Assembly: GCF_040054535.1 (NCBI RefSeq)
Contig: NC_090783.1
Location: 2,802,001 to 2,866,000 of the forward strand
From: Antennarius striatus
Lineage: Eukaryota; Chordata; Actinopteri; Lophiiformes; Antennariidae
DNA: 64,000 bases
Direction: 5' to 3'
Numbering within the stretch: the stretch's first letter is position 1; the number at the start of each line of letters is the position of its first letter. Position numbers and translations under genes: made by a program. The notes below the pieces were generated by a model that ran no database searches, was not told the DNA's origin, and saw only the letters and a program-made list of their open reading frames with translations. Shown here piece by piece: positions 58,011 to 64,000 of the stretch.

Positions 58011-61000
58011 GCGCGTTTACAACAAAGAAATAGACACATATAAATAATATTTATGAAATATCGGTTACACATTATCGCGTTTAGACCTTTAAGCCAGTTA
58101 CATTGGATCAGAGGAACGTCAATTTTAATAAAATTTAAATGATTCCGGGATAATCAAACTCCACTCACACTATTTCAGAGCCACTCATTGCCTGTCAGAT
58201 TATTTATTGTCATTTTCTATTATGAGACTGCAGATTATATGTTAGACATATTAAATCATATTAACTGCAAGACCTGCTTGATTCCACATCCACAGATGGG
58301 TTGGAAGTTAACCAGATTGGACTCATCTAATGATTGTCAGATCTGTTTGTTGGGTTAAAATAGTATGAACAGGAAGAAATTTTAAATGAATGTGGAAAAA
58401 GAACATACAACAGAGAAGAAATTTAAACTGAGTATAAAAAGTGGGGGATGATTAATATTGCTGTGACAGAGCACCAATAAAGAATATCAAAATTAGTCAT
58501 GGTGTCACAGAAAAATAATGAAGTACTCCGTGTGTGGACAGAAAATAAAAACAAAAAGTAATGGACGACATTGTTTTCATAAAACTTAGAGTCCATAAAA
58601 TTTAGGATGAACGTTTTTGTCCCTGAACCCAACATCTGGTCACCTCCTGTCACACCAGGAAACTGGAGGTCGGGTTCAATAGTACTATCGGTTATCCGCT
58701 CAGAATCGATCCTTTATTGCGCTCCTTTCGCTTTCACATAATCAGTGTGTATGAAACTGGAATAAACAAGAAGTATAAAACCCACTTTGATAAGTCATAC
58801 AAGTCGCAGCCATTGAAACATGTCCCCAAAGTTCACTTTGGCTTCAAGAAGCAGCTTGAAAGTCCGACTTTGATTGATTTCAGTTATTTCCGTGGCATTA
58901 AATATATATTTCTCGTTTCCAGCCACAGGAACATGTGGTGTCTGCAGCGTAGCTGCTTTTCCTAGCCCAGATTTTTTTCTTTCTTTTTTTATCTCTACCC
59001 TCTGTTTATAAACATGGAAAGAACAAGATGGATGGAAAGTTCGGAGTGTGGATCCGTGGAGGAGCTGGAAGCAGGTGGGGGAGAAAACATGGAAACAGAT
59101 TGGCCACACGAGGGCGCTAAGATGACGCGAAATAAGCATTTAAATTTAGACATTTTACTTCCAAAATATTTGCAAAAATAAATATTAATGTCAGTGTTGT
59201 AACTGAGTAGATTTAATCGAATTCGAACTGTTTTTTTCTTGATTTGAGTATGATCTCATATTTTTAAAACTTGCATTACAGCTTTTTTGACACACTTTTC
59301 AAAATAAGATTTCCAGTTACTAAGGACACAAAAAAGAACTGGACAATTTTTTCAGAATAATAAATTAAAATCAAATCAAAATTTTTCTGCATTCTCAAAA
59401 ATTGCGGAGTTTGCATGTTCTCCCCGTGTCTGCGTGGGTTCTCTCTGGATTCTCCAGCTTCCTCCCACCTCCTTCTGGTCCATTTTAATCAACCAACCTT
59501 CCCCCCAGGGCATAGGAATGAAAAAATGATGGGTGGAGTGAGATTTGAACCTATAAACATATGCACACCTGCTCAACACCTTAATAGGCGGAGCTACCTG
59601 GTTCCACACGTTGAAGTGCATCTTTGAGTATTTCACATTTTCATGTGACCAAAGAACGTAAGGAAAATGCTCACTGCTGGGATTTGATCCTACATCCTTT
59701 AACAAGCACAAGTTGACAAAGATGTTCCTACTGAGCTATTCAGGAGCTCCAGAAGAGCTGGTTGGGTGTTGTATTTATTATTCACAACACTCTGGAGAAA
59801 ATCTAAAAACAGAGAGTACTTCCTGCACTATTTAACTGAACTAGCTTCTGCTTTATTTAAAAATGTTTGAACCTTCTTCTTGTCTTTGACCAGTAGATTT
59901 AACCCACAACTTTAACACTTTTATACAAGAATGTAACTCCTCACTTAAAACTCCCCACACGTCTTTATTTGGACGGCACCAATCGTTCAAAAATGATGTA
60001 AAAAAAACATTAAAAACTCGTCACCAGTTTTTGGTCGTGTTTTTCTTGCGAAATTGAATCAAATATATTTCCTGTTCGTTTGATGATTTTATTTTGATCG
60101 ACCACCGGACATGAACACATGTTGGTGACACTGCCCTCCTGTGGTCAATGGCCGTATTACATATTTTAGTTTTACTCAGTCTTCGTGTCCGAACCCAGAC
60201 GAACAGTCATCTCCTTTACCTTTAGGAAACTCTAACCAGAAGGGAGAAGGGGCTAATGTTAGTCAGCATTTTAAGCAGTTTTACGATTTTATACATTTCA
60301 AATTGTAAGACACGGTAAACTCCATTGCTGATAAAATATTCAAAAGGCTCTTGATTGTAAATGCATTTTATTATTTCAACGTGCAACATTCTTGATTGTT
60401 GGATAAATTAAACCAACAATTAAAGGGTGTGACTCCTGAGGTGAACTCAAAAACCAAAAACAACACAAAAAGACAAAGAAACTTTTCAAAGAAAGAAAAT
60501 ACAAGCAAAATGAGACATGCATACTGAATTCATATTCGAGCCCTGACCTCGGGTAAATGAATTCAAACCACTCCCTGCTCTGTAAATACATTTCCTACCC
60601 TCCTGTGGCCATACTGAGTAACTACAACAGCAACAGTACATCTCAATACGCAATTAATTTGACACAAGTACTGATATGCTTGAAGTACAACATCACCAAA
60701 AGCCTTAAGATAAACATAATAGTAAAGTTGAATTTCCTAGCTTAATATCTGTTAAATTATTCCGTGGAAAACCACACAATAAAGTTATTTCTGAGGACGT
60801 GTCAATAATGTTATTCTACGTTCTTGAAGGATCTTTAATAGTGATGCCCTCTTGTGGACATAGTGGGTAACTACAAAAACATTGAAATAAAGTTAGACAT
60901 TGTTAGATTGTCAATAGCTTCCGGTTGCGACTATCAAAATAATTTTAATCGACGAAACTAATGCGTGTTCGCCCCCCCCCCCAACTCAAAACACATAATT

Positions 61001-61806
61001 TTGATATTTCGTGATGATTTCATGATTTTATATTTCATATGATATTTCAGCTCACCTTGAATGTAGAATATGTCCTAGAACGTTAGTCACTGTGATGGGA
61101 TTTGTTGTTAGTTCATCATTTGTGTTAGACGGTGCCTGCTATGTTCTATAATCGCCAGAAGGTGGCAGCAGAGCGCCTCAGTATGGAGTCAGAATGAGTT
61201 GGATGTGATTTATTAATGCGTATATGTGACTGAATATGATTATAGTGTGCATATAATATTATTGTAATTAAACACAAACCACTATACGATTACTTTGGGT
61301 AACCCACAGCAGAGAGAAGCTGGAATGCTGTAGTGTTGTATTGTTGATTGTTCTCAGGAATAAATAAATACACAACTGATCCATCCACCTCGACTCCTTA
61401 GCCATTGCTTCACACATATAGGAAATTGATTTATGATCCTTGAGGGTTCAATCCTTACAGGGTTCAATAAAGCAATAAGAGATATAGATTACATGTTCAT
61501 GAATGTATATGTGATATAAATAGAACAGAAAAGAAATATCCTGCATAGAAGCCTTTTTCTATATAATATCTCTGTCTGGCTGCTATTTTACAACCACATA
61601 TAGAAAAGGATCAAGAATGACAGTGTGCATGAAGAAAAATATTTTTTTATTGTTAATTCAGTCTATACAAATGATCCTTTTAATAGCTCAGCTTAAGATG
61701 AGTTCTATTAAAACTTTAACACTTGTTCAAACGGATAGAAAAAGAACATAGTGTGTATTCACGAAGGCTTTAACATGGTTAAAATAATCCTCCTCTTGTT
61801 ATTTGG
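58011..61806. other. foxk1-CYP3 intergenic region
   Basis: AT-rich, with no recognised gene. It contains a tRNA-derived repeat-like segment (59400-59760) and four CTCF-like motifs between 59104 and 61170. Confidence 0.5.
59400..59760 (-). repeat. Probable tRNA-derived SINE-like composite
   Basis: On the minus strand a tRNA-like unit has A-box TAGCTCAGTAGG (59727-59738) and B-box GGATCAAATCC (59680-59690). A second, weaker unit has GGTTCAAATCTC near 59545-59556. The left part contains, on the minus strand, CACGGGGAGAACATGCAAAC, which I recognise as a widespread fish dispersed-repeat motif. Cloverleaf folding looks poor, so a functional tRNA gene is unlikely. Boundaries are approximate. Confidence 0.55.

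Positions 61807-64000
<2,194 letters not shown>

Noticed and set aside
59660-59760. Functional tRNA gene on the minus strand
   Set aside because: A- and B-box-like motifs are present but the arms do not pair well, so a tRNA-derived repeat is more likely.

Overview
This window is vertebrate nuclear DNA, almost certainly from a teleost fish. Coding exons are short, bounded by GT/AG sites and separated by introns from under 100 bp to about 4 kb. There are many (GT)n/(AC)n and other microsatellites, a dead non-LTR retrotransposon, MITE-like elements, and no bacterial-type operons. All calls come from reading translated exons, checking that splice phases join, and recognising protein families from memory; no search was run.

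Layout, left to right. 1-1991 (+): the last five coding exons of an ABCG2-type ABC half-transporter. 3305-4087 (-): an intronless PRR18-like gene. 4909-5814 (-): a four-exon LITAF-domain gene. About 5.88-8.85 kb: a 5'-truncated, mutated L2/CR1-like LINE just upstream of that gene. 9.5-21.0 kb (+): two tandem paralogues of the 40-kDa WD40 subunit of the Arp2/3 complex, arpc1a (370 aa) and arpc1b (379 aa). 22.4-27.2 kb (+): mmd2, a seven-transmembrane PAQR-family protein. 30.8-45.6 kb (+): radil, a Rap effector with RA, FHA-like, DIL and PDZ modules (about 1196 aa in 17 coding exons). 49.5-57.8 kb (-): foxk1 (675 aa, FHA plus forkhead), convergent with radil. 61.8-64.0 kb (-): the C-terminal exons of a CYP3-family cytochrome P450 that runs off the right edge.

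These are independently transcribed genes, not a pathway, although arpc1a/arpc1b (actin branching) and radil (adhesion and migration) share a cytoskeletal theme. The gene set combines loci that I recall lying on both arms of human chromosome 7 (ARPC1A/ARPC1B and CYP3A; MMD2, RADIL and FOXK1), which suggests ancestral linkage.

I found no convincing new molecular system. The points most worth checking are: a 27-bp element shared by the 5' leader regions of arpc1a and arpc1b; a perfect 18-bp-arm palindrome in the radil 3' region; (TG)n tracts sitting against splice acceptors in radil and the CYP3 gene; an in-frame alternative donor in radil exon 3; CTCF-like motifs grouped between foxk1 and the CYP3 gene; RFX X-box-like motifs in and around mmd2 and radil; and several mobile-element remnants with clear termini.
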